Of a DNA stretch of 64,000 nucleotides, positions 1 to 11,616 are shown in pieces. The DNA comes from Streptomyces pacificus. Lineage in GTDB: Bacteria; Actinomycetota; Actinomycetes; Streptomycetales; Streptomycetaceae. The stretch's first letter is position 1; each line of letters begins with the position of its first letter. The position numbers and the translations under genes are program-made. The notes under the pieces were generated by a model. The model worked only from the letters and a program-made list of their open reading frames with translations, was not told the DNA's origin and did no database searches. The stretch covers positions 372,001-436,000 of the forward strand of contig NZ_BLLG01000004.1 of NCBI RefSeq assembly GCF_011766325.1, read 5' to 3'.

Positions 1-2
1 TC

Positions 3-287
3 GACAAGCTGGAGGCGGACTGCGACCGCTTCCTCGCGGATCTGGACAAGCTGCGCTCGTTCATCCTGCCGGGCGGCACGCCGGGTGCCGCGCTGCTGCA
101 CCAGGCCTGCACGGTGGTGCGGCGGGCCGAGCGCTCCACCTGGGCCGCCGTCGAGGTGCACGGCGAGACGATGAACCCGCTGGCGGCCACCTACCTCAAC
201 CGGCTCTCCGACCTCCTCTTCATCCTCGCCAGGACGGCGAACAAGGAAGTCGGGGACGTCCTCTGGGTGCCGGGCGGAGAGCGCTGA
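3..287 (+). CDS. Cob(I)alamin adenosyltransferase, PduO type (3' end only)
   Basis: The gene enters from the left edge and only the last 94 codons are visible. The translation contains LPGGTPGAALLHQACTVVRR and NRLSDLLFILAR, signatures of the C-terminal helices of PduO-type ATP:cob(I)alamin adenosyltransferases, which transfer the adenosyl group of ATP to reduced corrinoid to make coenzyme B12. The frame is open from base 3 and ends at a TGA. The upstream context cannot be seen. A gene of this family sits just beyond the ATP synthase locus in other Streptomyces, which agrees with the rest of the window. Confidence 0.9.
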   Translation, partial: DKLEADCDRFLADLDKLRSFILPGGTPGAALLHQACTVVRRAERSTWAAVEVHGETMNPLAATYLNRLSDLLFILARTANKEVGDVLWVPGGER

Positions 288-443
288 GGGCTGTCCCGTG
301 CGGCCGTGCGGTCCCGAACCGTACTGAGCCGTCCCCCCGCTGCCCCCGCTGCCCTGAGACGGCCGCCTGGACCGTCCTGGTCTACTGCAGGCCGTTCCGG
401 GCCGTTCCGGGCGGTGAGCGACACCGCGCCCGCGGGTAACCCA

Positions 444-1238
444 TCAGCGTAACGCGTCCTCCGCGCTCCTGGCCGGTGCGCGGCCGGTCCTGGCGGAAGG
501 CGCTTCCGGAGGCCGCTGCCCCTCCGGACACCGCAGGGCCGGTCGCAACGGCTCGGGCCCGTCCCAGGCCGGCCCGCGTTCCCCCTCGGACTCCCGCTCC
601 GGCACCGCCTCCGGCAGCAGATCCGGCCCTGGCACGGGCTCCGGCTCCGGCTCCGGCTCCGGAAGCCCTTCGGCGGCCTTCCTCGGGGACCTCTTCGTGG
701 TCCTCTTCGTGGTCCTCTTCGGAAAGATCGCGTAGATCAGTGCGAACAGTCCGTGGAAGGCCGCGACCCGCCAGGAGAGGTGCATCCAGTCCTCCAGCGG
801 GCCCGTCCGGGCCGGGTCCCCGACGTACCAGACGGCCGCCTGGAGCAGAACGGTGGCGACGGCCGTGCCCACCACCGTGCCCAGCCACACCCGGCCCTCG
901 TGCCTCGCGCGCCCGGTGCCGTGGCGCGGGGGCTTCGCGGGTGGCGGGCCACCGCCCAGGCGGTGCGCGGCATGGCCGTCGAGCCATCTGACGGTTCGGT
1001 GGCCGTGGCCTGCCGTGTAGCCGATGTAGAGCGCGGCCAGACCGTGCCGCCAGCTCGGTTCGGCGCCGTTCCGGAGGTCGAGCACCGTTACCGTCAGCAG
1101 GACCAGCTCGAGCAGCGGCTCAACGAGCAGGAGGACCAGCCCGGTCCTCCGCATCCGCAGCAGATAGCGCGTGGCGAGACCGGCGGCCAGCAGCACCCAG
1201 AAGCCGACCTCGCAGAGAACGATCAGCGTGACGATCAC
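444..1238 (-). CDS. Integral membrane protein of unknown function
   Basis: 264 residues from a GTG with a strong Shine-Dalgarno (AAGGAGGGGG) eight bases upstream. Residues 1-60 hold two hydrophobic segments (VTLIVLCEVGFWVLLAAG and LVLLLVEPLLELVLLTVTVL), and two more lie near residues 115-135 and 150-170, so a four-helix membrane protein is likely. The C-terminal ~90 residues are low complexity: a KRTTKRTTKR stretch followed by PEPEPEPEP and charged Pro-rich sequence, probably a disordered cytoplasmic tail. It diverges from the downstream histidine kinase gene. I do not recognise a family, and no functional motif is visible. Confidence 0.75.
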   Translation of the reverse strand: MIVTLIVLCEVGFWVLLAAGLATRYLLRMRRTGLVLLLVEPLLELVLLTVTVLDLRNGAEPSWRHGLAALYIGYTAGHGHRTVRWLDGHAAHRLGGGPPPAKPPRHGTGRARHEGRVWLGTVVGTAVATVLLQAAVWYVGDPARTGPLEDWMHLSWRVAAFHGLFALIYAIFPKRTTKRTTKRSPRKAAEGLPEPEPEPEPVPGPDLLPEAVPERESEGERGPAWDGPEPLRPALRCPEGQRPPEAPSARTGRAPARSAEDALR

Positions 1239-1392
1239 GGTTGTCCCCCTCCTTCGTACCGAGTTCAGGCTGCCGGGCGCCGGTCATGGACGCGTCGTCA
1301 CCGATGACGAACCACGGCTGCACCCTTCGATGTACCGCCGCTCATTCCGGCCGGGGAGGCCGGCCGCCGCACCCGGCGTGTTTCATGGGCTG

Positions 1393-2601
1393 ATGGTCCT
1401 TCCCCGTCCCCATCGCGACGACGCCCTCATCGCCGTCAGCGGCCTCGCCGGCGGTCTGCTGCTGTGGGGGCTGGGACTGCACTCCACCGAGGGCGGCCGT
1501 CCGCTGTCCGGGCCGTGGACGGTCCTCGTACCGCTCCTCGCCATGTCGGGCCTGGAGCTGCTGCGGCGGACCCTGCCGACGGCCGCACTCCTCGCGGGTA
1601 CGGCCGTGTTGGTGGCCGACCGGTTCACACCGGGGAGCATCGCGACGGTCCTGATGTTCACGGACCTCGTGTACGCGGCCGTCGTGTACGGCCCGCCGGC
1701 CTCGGCCCGGCGCATCCCCTACGCGGCCGGGCTGATCACGGTCGGGGCCACGCTCTGCTCCCTCGCCTGGTTCCGGGATCCGTCCGCGCTGCTCCTCGGC
1801 CTGGTCGTGGGGCTGGTGTCCGCGGGCCCGGCCACATCAGGCGCCCTCGTGCGCAACCACCGCGAGGCCGCGGAGGCGGCACGGCTGCGCGCGAACCAGA
1901 CCGCGCTGCTCGCCGAGCTGGACCGCCGGGAGGCGATCACCGCCGAGCGCGCCAGAATGGCCCGGGAACTGCACGACCTGGTCGCCAACCACCTCTCCGC
2001 CATCGCCATCCACTCCACCGCCGCGCTGTCCCTGGACGAGCCGGCGACCACCCGTCAGGCACTCACCGTCATCCGGGAGAACAGCGTCGCGGGCCTTGCG
2101 GAGATGCGCCGGCTGATCGGGCTGCTGCGGGACAGCGGCGACCGTACCAGGCCCGCCGTCGCCCCCACCCTGGCCGGACTGGGCGCGCTCGTGGAACAGG
2201 CCGCCACCAGCGGCGCCGCGAGCGGGCTGAAGTGCACCCTGGACGCCGCCATCGACGCGGACGCGGCCCCGCCGGCACCGGTGGCGCTGGCCGCCTACCG
2301 GATCGTGCAGGAGTCGCTCACGAACGCGCTGAAGCACGCGGACGCGGGCGAGGTCGCCGTACGCCTCACCGGTGCGGCGGGCCGTACGCTGACGGTGACC
2401 GTCACCAGCCCCTGCGGCAGCGGGGCGGGGCCTCGCGCGCCCGGCTCGGGCGCGGGACTCGTCGGGATGCGGGAGCGGATCGCGCTGCTGGGCGGTGAGT
2501 TCGAGGCGGGCGCTGAGCCCGGCCCGGTCGGCGGCCCGGAGAGAATCTGGCGGGTGCGGGCGGTACTGCCCATGGTCGACGACAAGGAGCCCTCGTCATG
2601 A
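1393..2601 (+). CDS. Two-component sensor histidine kinase, NarL/DesK (HisKA_3) class
   Basis: About 402 residues. The N-terminal ~150 residues form several membrane helices (for example LAGGLLLWGLGL). A HisKA_3 dimerisation domain follows, with the phospho-acceptor His near residue 194 in MARELHDLVANHLSAIAIH. The HATPase_c domain has an N box (ESLTNALKHA, about residue 307) and a G box (GAGLVGMRERIALLGG). No extracytoplasmic sensor loop is obvious, so the membrane helices may be the sensor. The frame stays open upstream to 1171; I chose the ATG at 1393 because the preceding residues are not hydrophobic or conserved-looking, but the ATG at 1330 is possible and none has a clear ribosome site. 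The 3' end overlaps the regulator gene by 4 bp, so the two are translationally coupled. Confidence 0.9.
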   Translation: MVLPRPHRDDALIAVSGLAGGLLLWGLGLHSTEGGRPLSGPWTVLVPLLAMSGLELLRRTLPTAALLAGTAVLVADRFTPGSIATVLMFTDLVYAAVVYGPPASARRIPYAAGLITVGATLCSLAWFRDPSALLLGLVVGLVSAGPATSGALVRNHREAAEAARLRANQTALLAELDRREAITAERARMARELHDLVANHLSAIAIHSTAALSLDEPATTRQALTVIRENSVAGLAEMRRLIGLLRDSGDRTRPAVAPTLAGLGALVEQAATSGAASGLKCTLDAAIDADAAPPAPVALAAYRIVQESLTNALKHADAGEVAVRLTGAAGRTLTVTVTSPCGSGAGPRAPGSGAGLVGMRERIALLGGEFEAGAEPGPVGGPERIWRVRAVLPMVDDKEPSS

Positions 2602-3236
2602 TCCGGGTCGTGGTCGCGGAGGACCAGAAGTCCGTCAGGGCCGGTCTGGTGCTGATCCTGGGCAGTGCCCCCGGCATCGAGGTGGTGGGCGAGGCCGGAG
2701 ACGGCGAGGAGGCGGTGCGGCTGGCCCGGGCGCTGCGGCCCGATCTCGTGCTGATGGACGTGCAGATGCCGCGTCTGGACGGGGTCTCGGCGACCCGCCG
2801 TATTGTCGGGGAGGGCCTGGCGGACGTGCTGGTGCTGACGACGTTCGACCTCGACGCGTATGTGTTCGGCGCCCTGCGCGCGGGGGCCGTCGGCTTCCTG
2901 CTGAAGGACACCGAGGCACGGGACATGGTCGATGCGGTGCGCACGGTCGCCCGCGGCGAGGGCCTGATCGCCCCGGCCGTGACCCGGCGGCTGCTCGCGG
3001 AGTTCGCCTCTCCCACGCCGGTGCCGTCGCGGGACCCGGCCGTGCTCGACACGCTGACGCCACGTGAGCGCGAGGTGCTGTGCTGCCTGGGCAAGGGCCT
3101 GTCGAACGCCGAGATCGCCGTGCGGCTCCGGATGGCCGAGGCCACCGCGAAGACCCATGTCAGCAGGCTCCTGGGCAAGCTCGACCTGCGCAGCCGCCTG
3201 CAAGCGGCCGTGCTGGCGCAGGATTTGGGGATCTGA
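2598..3236 (+). CDS. NarL/FixJ-family response regulator
   Basis: 212 residues. Receiver domain at residues 1-120: acidic pocket VVAEDQ, phospho-acceptor Asp about residue 54 in LVLMDVQMPRLDG, switch Thr in VLTTFD and conserved Lys in LLKDTEA. LuxR-type helix-turn-helix at about 150-208 (LTPREREVLCCLGKGLSNAEIA ending RSRLQAAVLAQ, length as in NarL). It is cognate to the kinase whose stop codon overlaps its ATG. A DNA-binding transcriptional activator or repressor is expected; its targets are unknown, though the divergent membrane protein gene at 444-1238 is a natural candidate. Confidence 0.94.
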   Translation: MIRVVVAEDQKSVRAGLVLILGSAPGIEVVGEAGDGEEAVRLARALRPDLVLMDVQMPRLDGVSATRRIVGEGLADVLVLTTFDLDAYVFGALRAGAVGFLLKDTEARDMVDAVRTVARGEGLIAPAVTRRLLAEFASPTPVPSRDPAVLDTLTPREREVLCCLGKGLSNAEIAVRLRMAEATAKTHVSRLLGKLDLRSRLQAAVLAQDLGI

Positions 3237-3376
3237 GCGCCCGGGGGCGGTCCGACGCGACGGTGCGGGCCCCGCCTCCCCATCCGGCCGCCGGGGCGGC
3301 GGCTCCTGCGGCAGCGGCACGGCTCCCCAGCGGCGACGCGCCGGACGCCGCTTCCGTACCCGCGGCATTCCTCTGG

Positions 3377-4225
3377 TCAGACCGTCACCGGGTAGGACAG
3401 CAGGAGACTCACGGCAGTCAGCAGAGCGGCCACGGTGAGCCCGAGCAGCACCCACTGGGCGCGCCCCGCCCGGGCCCGGCCCGCCACCGCGGCGAAGAAC
3501 AGGACAAGGGCGAACAGCACCGCGGTCAGCACGTAGTTGTCCGACCGCTGGTTCGCCTGGCGCGCCGTCGCCGACTTGCTCTCGGCCTCCCGCACCAGGC
3601 GCTCGGCCTGCTCCTCCGCGGCGAGTCGGTACTCCGGCATGTCGAACGGCGTCGGCGGCGCCTTCGGGTCGGTCAGCGGGCGCATCCTGAGCCAGGAGGA
3701 CACGGCCGGCCCGAACTCGTCGCGGAAACGGTTGAAGAGAAAGCCGGAGACGCTGTCTGGATCCGGTGTGTACGTCCCCTCCCCGTCCGGCCGCTTCGAC
3801 GGATCGGCGACGATCTCGTCATTGAGCGCGGTGAGCCACTGGGTGAAGGTGATCACGTCGATGGTCAGCAGCTGGCCCGCCTCCGCCGAACGCCGCGAGG
3901 ACTCGGTGCGTGCCGCGGACGCCTGCGCGTAGGAGTTCGCCTGTACACCGCTCCACTTGGCGCTCTGGAAACCGGCCCAGGCGGTACCGACCGCGGCCAG
4001 CGCGAGGATGACCGTCAGGAAGAGTTCGATCCGTTCCCTTCCGCGCCCCTTCTCCGCCGGCTCGTCACCGCCGTGGCCGTCGGGGCCGCCTTGCCTGCCA
4101 GGACCGTCGGGGCCGTCGGGGCCGTCGGGGCCGTCGGGGCCGTCGGGGCCTTTCGGCCCGTCAGTTCCCCGATCCGGTCCCCCGCCGTCCGTGCCCTCCC
4201 CGGCATTCCCGTCCGCTGCACTCAT
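3377..4225 (-). CDS. Membrane protein with Gly-Pro-Asp repeat N-terminus
   Basis: 282 residues. The first ~65 residues are disordered and contain a GPDGPDGPDGPD run encoded by a perfect 9-bp tandem repeat. A membrane helix follows (LFLTVILALAAVGTAWAGFQ), then a long hydrophilic, partly coiled-coil central region (AAEEQAERLVREAESKSATA), and two C-terminal helices (YVLTAVLFALVLFFAAVAG and WVLLGLTVAALLTAVSLLL). This topology resembles DUF4337-like bacterial membrane proteins, but I cannot confirm the family. The gene is convergent with the response regulator; the ~140 bp between them holds only G+C-rich sequence. Confidence 0.8.
   Translation of the reverse strand: MSAADGNAGEGTDGGGPDRGTDGPKGPDGPDGPDGPDGPDGPGRQGGPDGHGGDEPAEKGRGRERIELFLTVILALAAVGTAWAGFQSAKWSGVQANSYAQASAARTESSRRSAEAGQLLTIDVITFTQWLTALNDEIVADPSKRPDGEGTYTPDPDSVSGFLFNRFRDEFGPAVSSWLRMRPLTDPKAPPTPFDMPEYRLAAEEQAERLVREAESKSATARQANQRSDNYVLTAVLFALVLFFAAVAGRARAGRAQWVLLGLTVAALLTAVSLLLSYPVTV
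4104..4148 (+). repeat. 9-bp tandem repeat coding for Gly-Pro-Asp
   Basis: Five perfect consecutive copies of CCGTCGGGG, reading as GPD on the minus strand inside the membrane protein gene. Because the unit is in frame, copy number can change by slippage without breaking the gene; it would only lengthen the disordered N-terminal linker. Confidence 0.9.
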
Positions 4226-4357
4226 GGCGCGAGCCTATGCGCGCGCAGGCGCGGACAGTGGCGCGAACCGGCCCGCCCTCGCCCAAGCGGGGGGCGCCGA
4301 GCCCAGCATCACCCGGATTCCGTAAGGGCTTACGAGCGGACCGGCGACCGGGCCCCT

Positions 4358-4409
4358 TGCCGTCGGTCACCGCGGCCCGGCTGCCGGGGGGCCGCGGTGA
4401 CCGACGGCA
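4358..4409 (-). terminator. 20-bp perfect hairpin, probable terminator
   Basis: Inverted repeat with arms 4358-4377 and 4390-4409 (TGCCGTCGGTCACCGCGGCC and its exact complement) and a 12-base loop. No T tract follows, as is common in Streptomyces. It lies downstream of the DUF2550-like gene (4528-4974) and upstream of the GPD-repeat membrane gene, both on the minus strand. Confidence 0.7.
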
Positions 4410-4428
4410 CCGCGATCGGGGCCGTCCA

Positions 4429-4542
4429 GGGGCACCCCCACCCACCGAGACACCCCCATCTCAGGCCACATCGACCCTCCCCCAGACTCCGTCCGGGGGC
4501 ACCCCCACCCACCGAGACACCCCCATCTCAGGCCACATTGAC
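4429..4542. repeat. Pair of 47-bp direct repeats
   Basis: Copies at 4429-4475 and 4496-4542, offset by 67 bp and nearly identical (CACCCCCACCCACCGAGACA, then CCCCCATCTCAGGCCACAT). The second copy runs into the stop region of the DUF2550-like gene at 4528. Together with the hairpin at 4358 these fill the 300-bp gap between 4225 and 4528; no gene is seen there. Confidence 0.85.
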
Positions 4543-4974
4543 TCGCTGGCCGGGAGGGGCGGCCTCGAGCCAGGCGAGGAAGCCGGTCAGGGCGTCCTCG
4601 CTCATGGCCAGTTCGAGACGGTTCCCCTCGTGCAGGCAGCCGAGGACGACCGCGTCCGACAGCAGCGCCAGTTCCTCCTCGCCCTCGGGCAGGCGCCGGG
4701 CGACCACCTCGATGGCCGAACGCTCCAGGGCGCGGCGCGGCCTCGGTGCGTAGGAGAAGACCCGGAACCACTCGACCCGGTCGCCGTTGTAGCGGGCCAC
4801 GCCATACACCCAGCCCTTGCCGGAGTGGTCGTCATCGTCCGGTGCGTTCCAGCGCAGGCTGCAGTCGAAGGTGCCCCCCGAGCGCTGGATGAGTCTGCGG
4901 CGCAGGCCGAAGACGAAGAGCCCGATCACCACCAGTGCGACGACCAGTCCGCTCACCAGCAGAGCGAGGAACAT
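4528..4974 (-). CDS. DUF2550-like single-pass membrane protein
   Basis: 148 residues. Start chosen at the ATG at 4974, preceded by GGAGGTCGGTGGAG; upstream in-frame sequence to 5286 is low-complexity and crosses the atpC terminator. Residues 3-25 are one membrane helix (FLALLVSGLVVALVVIGLFV) followed by RRR. The soluble part (GTFDCSLRW, GWVYGVARYNGDRVEWFRVF) matches my memory of the DUF2550 family, which follows atpC in Streptomyces and mycobacteria. Function is not established; membrane association next to the ATP synthase is only positional evidence. Confidence 0.85.
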   Translation of the reverse strand: MFLALLVSGLVVALVVIGLFVFGLRRRLIQRSGGTFDCSLRWNAPDDDDHSGKGWVYGVARYNGDRVEWFRVFSYAPRPRRALERSAIEVVARRLPEGEEELALLSDAVVLGCLHEGNRLELAMSEDALTGFLAWLEAAPPGQRVNVA

Positions 4975-5047
4975 CTCCACCGACCTCCTCGCTTCGTCCC
5001 GTAGCGGAATACGACCTGCGTCCGCGCTTGCGCTCGCGCTCGCCTCT

Positions 5048-5113
5048 GCATCTTCCCGCGTCCGCGTCTTCCCGCGTCTGCGTCTTCCTGCGTCTTTCTG
5101 CGTCTTCCTGCGT
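5048..5113. repeat. Degenerate GCGTCTTCC(C/T) tandem repeat
   Basis: About six imperfect 9-10 bp units (GCGTCTTCC, GCGTCTTTC and variants) in the spacer between atpC and the DUF2550-like gene. No coding function is apparent. Confidence 0.7.
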
Positions 5114-5127
5114 GTGCACCTGCATTG

Positions 5128-5177
5128 CCTCAGCCGCGACCTGGTCTGGAGAAGTCCAGTCCGGGCCGCGGCTGAGG
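5128..5177 (-). terminator. Terminator-like hairpin downstream of atpC
   Basis: Arms CCTCAGCCGCG (5128-5138) and CGCGGCTGAGG (5167-5177) are perfect complements, enclosing a smaller CTGGA/TCCAG stem. It lies 24 bases past the atpC stop, in the right place to end the ATP synthase transcript. Confidence 0.75.
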
Positions 5178-5200
5178 GTGGTTCATCGGCGGGTATGCGC

Positions 5201-5572
5201 TCAGCGCACCGCCACCGCGCGCAGCCGAACCTCGGCGCGCCGCCCGGCGGCGGCGTCGTCCTCGGTCTTCGCACGCTCCAGCGCACGCTCGGCGCGCCGG
5301 GTGTCGATCTCGTCCGCCAGCTCGGCGATTTCCGCCAGCAGCGACAGCTTGTTGTCGGCGAACGAGAGGAAACCGCCGTGCACGGCGGCGACGACCGTCG
5401 CCTCGCTCGTACGGATGGTCACGGGGCCCGATTCCAGCACACCGAGCAGCGGCTGGTGACCGGGCATGACGCCGATGTCGCCGGACGTGGTGCGCGCGAC
5501 GACCAGGTCGGCCTGGCCAGACCAGACCTGGCGGTCGGCGGCGACCAGCTCGACGTGCAGCTCAGCAGCCAA
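5201..5572 (-). CDS. atpC: F1Fo ATP synthase epsilon subunit
   Basis: 123 residues starting at a TTG (5572) with GAGGAG six bases upstream. The N-terminal beta-sandwich is recognisable (LHVELVAADRQVWSGQADLV, GDIGVMPGHQPLLGVLESG) and a helical C-terminal part follows (ELADEIDTRRAERALERAK). Epsilon is the central-stalk subunit that couples and inhibits rotation. It is the last gene of the operon, and the 187-bp gap after atpD carries a strong hairpin. Confidence 0.97.
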   Translation of the reverse strand: MAAELHVELVAADRQVWSGQADLVVARTTSGDIGVMPGHQPLLGVLESGPVTIRTSEATVVAAVHGGFLSFADNKLSLLAEIAELADEIDTRRAERALERAKTEDDAAAGRRAEVRLRAVAVR

Positions 5573-5713
5573 GGGTGGCTCCTCGGGTCACCACCCGGCG
5601 GTCATGCCGGGTGTTGGGTCGTAAGTCTAATAGGGGCCCGGGCGCCGAAACGCCCGGGGCCGTCCGGGGCCCGCCGCGCGGGCGGCTGGTTCAGGGCTCC
5701 GGGAAGGCGCGGC

Positions 5714-5744
5714 ACGGGGGGCGGGGGCGGGACCCGCCCCCCGT
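5714..5744 (-). terminator. Hairpin between atpD and atpC
   Basis: Perfect 12-bp stem (ACGGGGGGCGGG, 5714-5725, with its complement at 5733-5744) and a 7-base loop, 16 bases after the atpD stop. It could be a partial terminator or an mRNA-stabilising structure lowering atpC output; the sequence alone does not say which. Confidence 0.6.
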
Positions 5745-5759
5745 CGTGAGTCGCGGGAC

Positions 5760-8131
<2,372 letters not shown>

Positions 8132-8151
8132 GAGTCAGGTCCCTTCCGTCG

Positions 8152-9750
8152 TCACTTCGAGGCGTTGACGGCCGCCGGAGCGTCCTCGCCGAGCAGCCTG
8201 CCGTCGGAGGTCTCGAACTGCTTCTTGAAGTCGGCGATCGCCTCGGCGAGCTTCTCCAGCAGATCGTCGGACATCTTGCCGCCCTCGCGGATGGAGGTCA
8301 TCAGCGTCTTGTGCTCGCGGTGCAGGAACTCGAGCAGCTCGGACTCGAAGCGGCGGATGTCCTCGACCGGGACGTCGTCCATCTTGCCGGTGGTACCGGC
8401 CCAGATGGAGACGACCTGGTTCTCCGTCGAGTACGGGGCGTACTGCGGCTGCTTCAGCAGCTCGACCATGCGCTTGCCGCGCTCCAGGGCGGACTTCGAA
8501 GCGGCGTCCAGGTCGGAACCGAAGGCGGCGAACGCCTCCAGCTCGCGGTACTGGGCCAGGTCGACGCGGAGCCGGCCGGAGACCTGCTTCATGGCCTTGT
8601 GCTGGGCGGAGCCACCGACGCGGGAGACCGAGATACCGACGTTCAGGGCCGGGCGCTGACCGGCGTTGAACAGGTCGGACTCCAGGAAGCACTGGCCGTC
8701 GGTGATGGAGATGACGTTGGTCGGGATGAACGCCGAGACGTCGTTGGCCTTGGTCTCGACGATCGGCAGACCGGTCATCGAGCCGGCGCCCATGTCGTCG
8801 GACAGCTTGGCGCAGCGCTCCAGCAGACGGGAGTGCAGGTAGAAGACGTCACCCGGGTAGGCCTCACGGCCCGGCGGGCGGCGCAGCAGCAGCGACACGG
8901 CGCGGTAGGCGTCGGCCTGCTTCGACAGGTCGTCGAAGACGATGAGGACGTGCTTGCCCTCGTACATCCAGTGCTGGCCGATGGCCGAGCCGGTGTACGG
9001 CGCCAGGTACTTGAAGCCGGCCGGGTCGGACGCCGGGGCGGCGACGATCGTCGTGTACTCGAGGGCGCCGGCCTCCTCCAGCGCGCCGCGCACGGACGCG
9101 ATGGTGGAGCCCTTCTGTCCGACGGCGACGTAGATGCAGCGGACCTGCTTCGACGGGTCGCCGGAGCGCCAGTTGTCGCGCTGGTTGATGATCGTGTCGA
9201 CGGCCAGGGCGGTCTTGCCGGTCTGGCGGTCGCCGATGATCAGCTGACGCTGGCCGCGGCCGACCGGGGTCATCGCGTCGACGGCCTTGTAGCCCGTCTC
9301 CATGGGCTCGTGGACCGACTTGCGCTGCATGACCGTGGGGGCCTGCAGTTCGAGGGCGCGGCGGCCCGAGGTCTCGATCTCGCCGAGGCCGTCGATCGGG
9401 TTGCCGAGCGGGTCGACAACGCGGCCGAGGTAGCCCTCGCCGACGGCGACGGACAGGACCTCGCCGGTGCGCTGGACCGGCTGGCCCTCCTCGACACCGC
9501 TGAACTCACCGAGGACGATGGCACCGATCTCGCGCTCCTCGAGGTTGAGGGCGAGGCCGAGGGTGCCGTCCTCGAACTTCAGCAGTTCGTTGGCCATCGT
9601 CGAGGGAAGACCCTCGACCTTCGCGATGCCGTCGCCGGCAAGGCTGACCGTACCGACCTCCTCGCGCGAGGCCGCGTCCGGCTTGTACGACTGGACAAAG
9701 TTCTCCAGCGCGTCCCGGATCTCCTCCGGCCGGATCGTGAGCTCCGCCAT
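8152..9750 (-). CDS. atpA: F1Fo ATP synthase alpha subunit
   Basis: 532 residues from the ATG at 9750 ([20 protein letters not shown]). The frame runs open to 9873, but that extension lacks homology and the usual alpha N-terminus starts here. Walker [10 protein letters not shown] and the [16 protein letters not shown] region are intact. Alpha forms the non-catalytic nucleotide sites of the F1 hexamer. Confidence 0.99.
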   Translation of the reverse strand: MAELTIRPEEIRDALENFVQSYKPDAASREEVGTVSLAGDGIAKVEGLPSTMANELLKFEDGTLGLALNLEEREIGAIVLGEFSGVEEGQPVQRTGEVLSVAVGEGYLGRVVDPLGNPIDGLGEIETSGRRALELQAPTVMQRKSVHEPMETGYKAVDAMTPVGRGQRQLIIGDRQTGKTALAVDTIINQRDNWRSGDPSKQVRCIYVAVGQKGSTIASVRGALEEAGALEYTTIVAAPASDPAGFKYLAPYTGSAIGQHWMYEGKHVLIVFDDLSKQADAYRAVSLLLRRPPGREAYPGDVFYLHSRLLERCAKLSDDMGAGSMTGLPIVETKANDVSAFIPTNVISITDGQCFLESDLFNAGQRPALNVGISVSRVGGSAQHKAMKQVSGRLRVDLAQYRELEAFAAFGSDLDAASKSALERGKRMVELLKQPQYAPYSTENQVVSIWAGTTGKMDDVPVEDIRRFESELLEFLHREHKTLMTSIREGGKMSDDLLEKLAEAIADFKKQFETSDGRLLGEDAPAAVNASK

Positions 9751-9896
9751 CTGGGTTCCCTGCTCTCCTTGTTGGGCCCGAAGTTTCTTTGGGGGTCTGG
9801 GGCTGTGTCCATGACGGCTCGCGCCGCGGGACCCCCAGGAATCCTCTGCGGCCCAACCGGGCCGCTCTAGCAATTCTTCTGTGACGTGGTGGCCGG

Positions 9897-10712
9897 TCAG
9901 CCCGCGAGGCGGCGCTGCGCCCCGGCGATGCGGTCCAGGACCGTCCCGTCGATCAGCTCGTCGCCGACCCGCACCGAGATCCCGCCGAGGACCCCGGGGT
10001 CCACGTCCAGGTTCAGGTGCATCTCACGGCCGTACACGTTCGCCAGTACGGCTGCGAGGCGCTGCTTCTGCCGGTCGGACAGCGGTACCGCGGAGGTGAC
10101 CACGGCGACCAGCCGGTTCCGGCGCTCGGCGGCCAGCTTGGAGAGGGACTCCAGTCCCGCTTCCAGGCTACGTCCACGCGGTGCCGTGACGAGACGGACC
10201 ACGAGCCGCTCGGTGACGGGGTCGACCCTGCCGCCGAGGAGGCCGCGGACCAGCTGGGACTTGGCGGCCGCCGTGGCGGTGCGGTCGGTCAGCGCGGCGC
10301 GCAGGTCCGGGTTGGACGCGACGATCCGGCCGAACCGGAACAGCTCGTCCTCCACCCCGTCCAGGGCGCCGGCCCGCTGCGCGGCCGTGAGCTCGGCGGT
10401 GGCCGCCAGCTTCTCCAGCGCGTCCACCAGGTCGCGGGACTGCGACCAGCGGGAGCGGACCATCCCGGAGACCAGGTCGGCGGACTCGCCGCCCACCTGA
10501 CCGCTCAGCAGCCGGGCGGCCAGCTCGGCCTTGCCCTCACCGGGCTGCGCCGGGTCGGTCAGGACCCGACGCAGCGACACCTCGCGGTCGAGCAGCGCGG
10601 TGACGGCGACCAGCTCCTCGGCGAGCTTCGCCGCGTCGGCCGACGTGCTGTCGGTCAGCGCGTCGAGACGCTCGCGTGCGGCGGCCAGTGCCTCGCGGCT
10701 CGCTCCGTTCAT
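9897..10712 (-). CDS. atpH: F1Fo ATP synthase delta subunit
   Basis: 271 residues, longer than the ~180 of E. coli delta, as usual in actinomycetes. The C-terminal motif [21 protein letters not shown] and [20 protein letters not shown] identify it. Delta joins the F1 head to the peripheral b stalk. Its ATG overlaps the atpF stop by 4 bp. Unlike mycobacteria, b and delta are separate genes here. Confidence 0.97.
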   Translation of the reverse strand: MNGASREALAAARERLDALTDSTSADAAKLAEELVAVTALLDREVSLRRVLTDPAQPGEGKAELAARLLSGQVGGESADLVSGMVRSRWSQSRDLVDALEKLAATAELTAAQRAGALDGVEDELFRFGRIVASNPDLRAALTDRTATAAAKSQLVRGLLGGRVDPVTERLVVRLVTAPRGRSLEAGLESLSKLAAERRNRLVAVVTSAVPLSDRQKQRLAAVLANVYGREMHLNLDVDPGVLGGISVRVGDELIDGTVLDRIAGAQRRLAG

Positions 10713-11257
10713 CGGGCAGCCTCGGCCTTCTCCTCGAGCTCGTCGAGGAAGCGGTCGATGACGCGGCTCTGGCGGGCGTGGTCCTCGAGGGACTCGCCGA
10801 CCAGCTTGCCGGCCAGGTCGGTGGCCAGCTGGCCCACGTCCTGGCGCAGCGCGGACGCCGCTGCCTTGCGGTCGGCCTCGATCTGGGCGTGGCCGGCGGC
10901 GACGATCTCCTCGCGCTGCCGCTGGCCTTCCGCACGCATCTCGGCGATGATCGCGGCGCCCTGCTCCGTGGCCTCCTGGCGCAGACGCGCGGCCTCGTGA
11001 CGGGCCTCGGCGAGCTGAGCGCGGTACTGCTCGAGCACGCTCTGGGCCTCGACCTGGGCCGCCTCGGCCTTCTCCATGCCGCCTTCGATGGCCTCGCGGC
11101 GCTCCTCCAGAACCCTGTTGATGTTCGGGAGGAGCTTCTTGGCGAGGAAGAAGAAGACGATGGCGAAGGCGATCGTGCCGACGAGCAGCTCGGGGCCTGG
11201 GGGAACGAGCGGGTTCTGCTCCTCCCCGGCCGCCAGCTGAACGAGGTTGGCGATCAC
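10709..11257 (-). CDS. atpF: F1Fo ATP synthase b subunit
   Basis: 182 residues from a GTG at 11257 with AAAGG upstream. One N-terminal membrane helix (LVGTIAFAIVFFFLAKKLL) is followed by a long charged helix (EAAQVEAQSVLEQYRAQLAE and on) typical of the peripheral stalk dimer. Confidence 0.98.
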   Translation of the reverse strand: MIANLVQLAAGEEQNPLVPPGPELLVGTIAFAIVFFFLAKKLLPNINRVLEERREAIEGGMEKAEAAQVEAQSVLEQYRAQLAEARHEAARLRQEATEQGAAIIAEMRAEGQRQREEIVAAGHAQIEADRKAAASALRQDVGQLATDLAGKLVGESLEDHARQSRVIDRFLDELEEKAEAAR

Positions 11258-11298
11258 ATCAGTGCCTTTCGTCGATAAGTGGTCGGTGAAGTGTTAGT

Positions 11299-11550
<252 letters not shown>

Positions 11551-11616
11551 TCATTTACGGACCGGTGGGGGTTGGCCACCGGACGGTTCTGGGGAGGGGT
11601 GCGGGCGAGGCGGGGC

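Noticed and set aside
8311..9870. 519-codon open frame antisense to atpA (and a similar one antisense to atpD at 5838-7217)
   Set aside because: Frame-shadow of a highly G+C-biased gene; composition is Val/Asp/Gly/Arg-rich without motifs, and the sense gene is certain.
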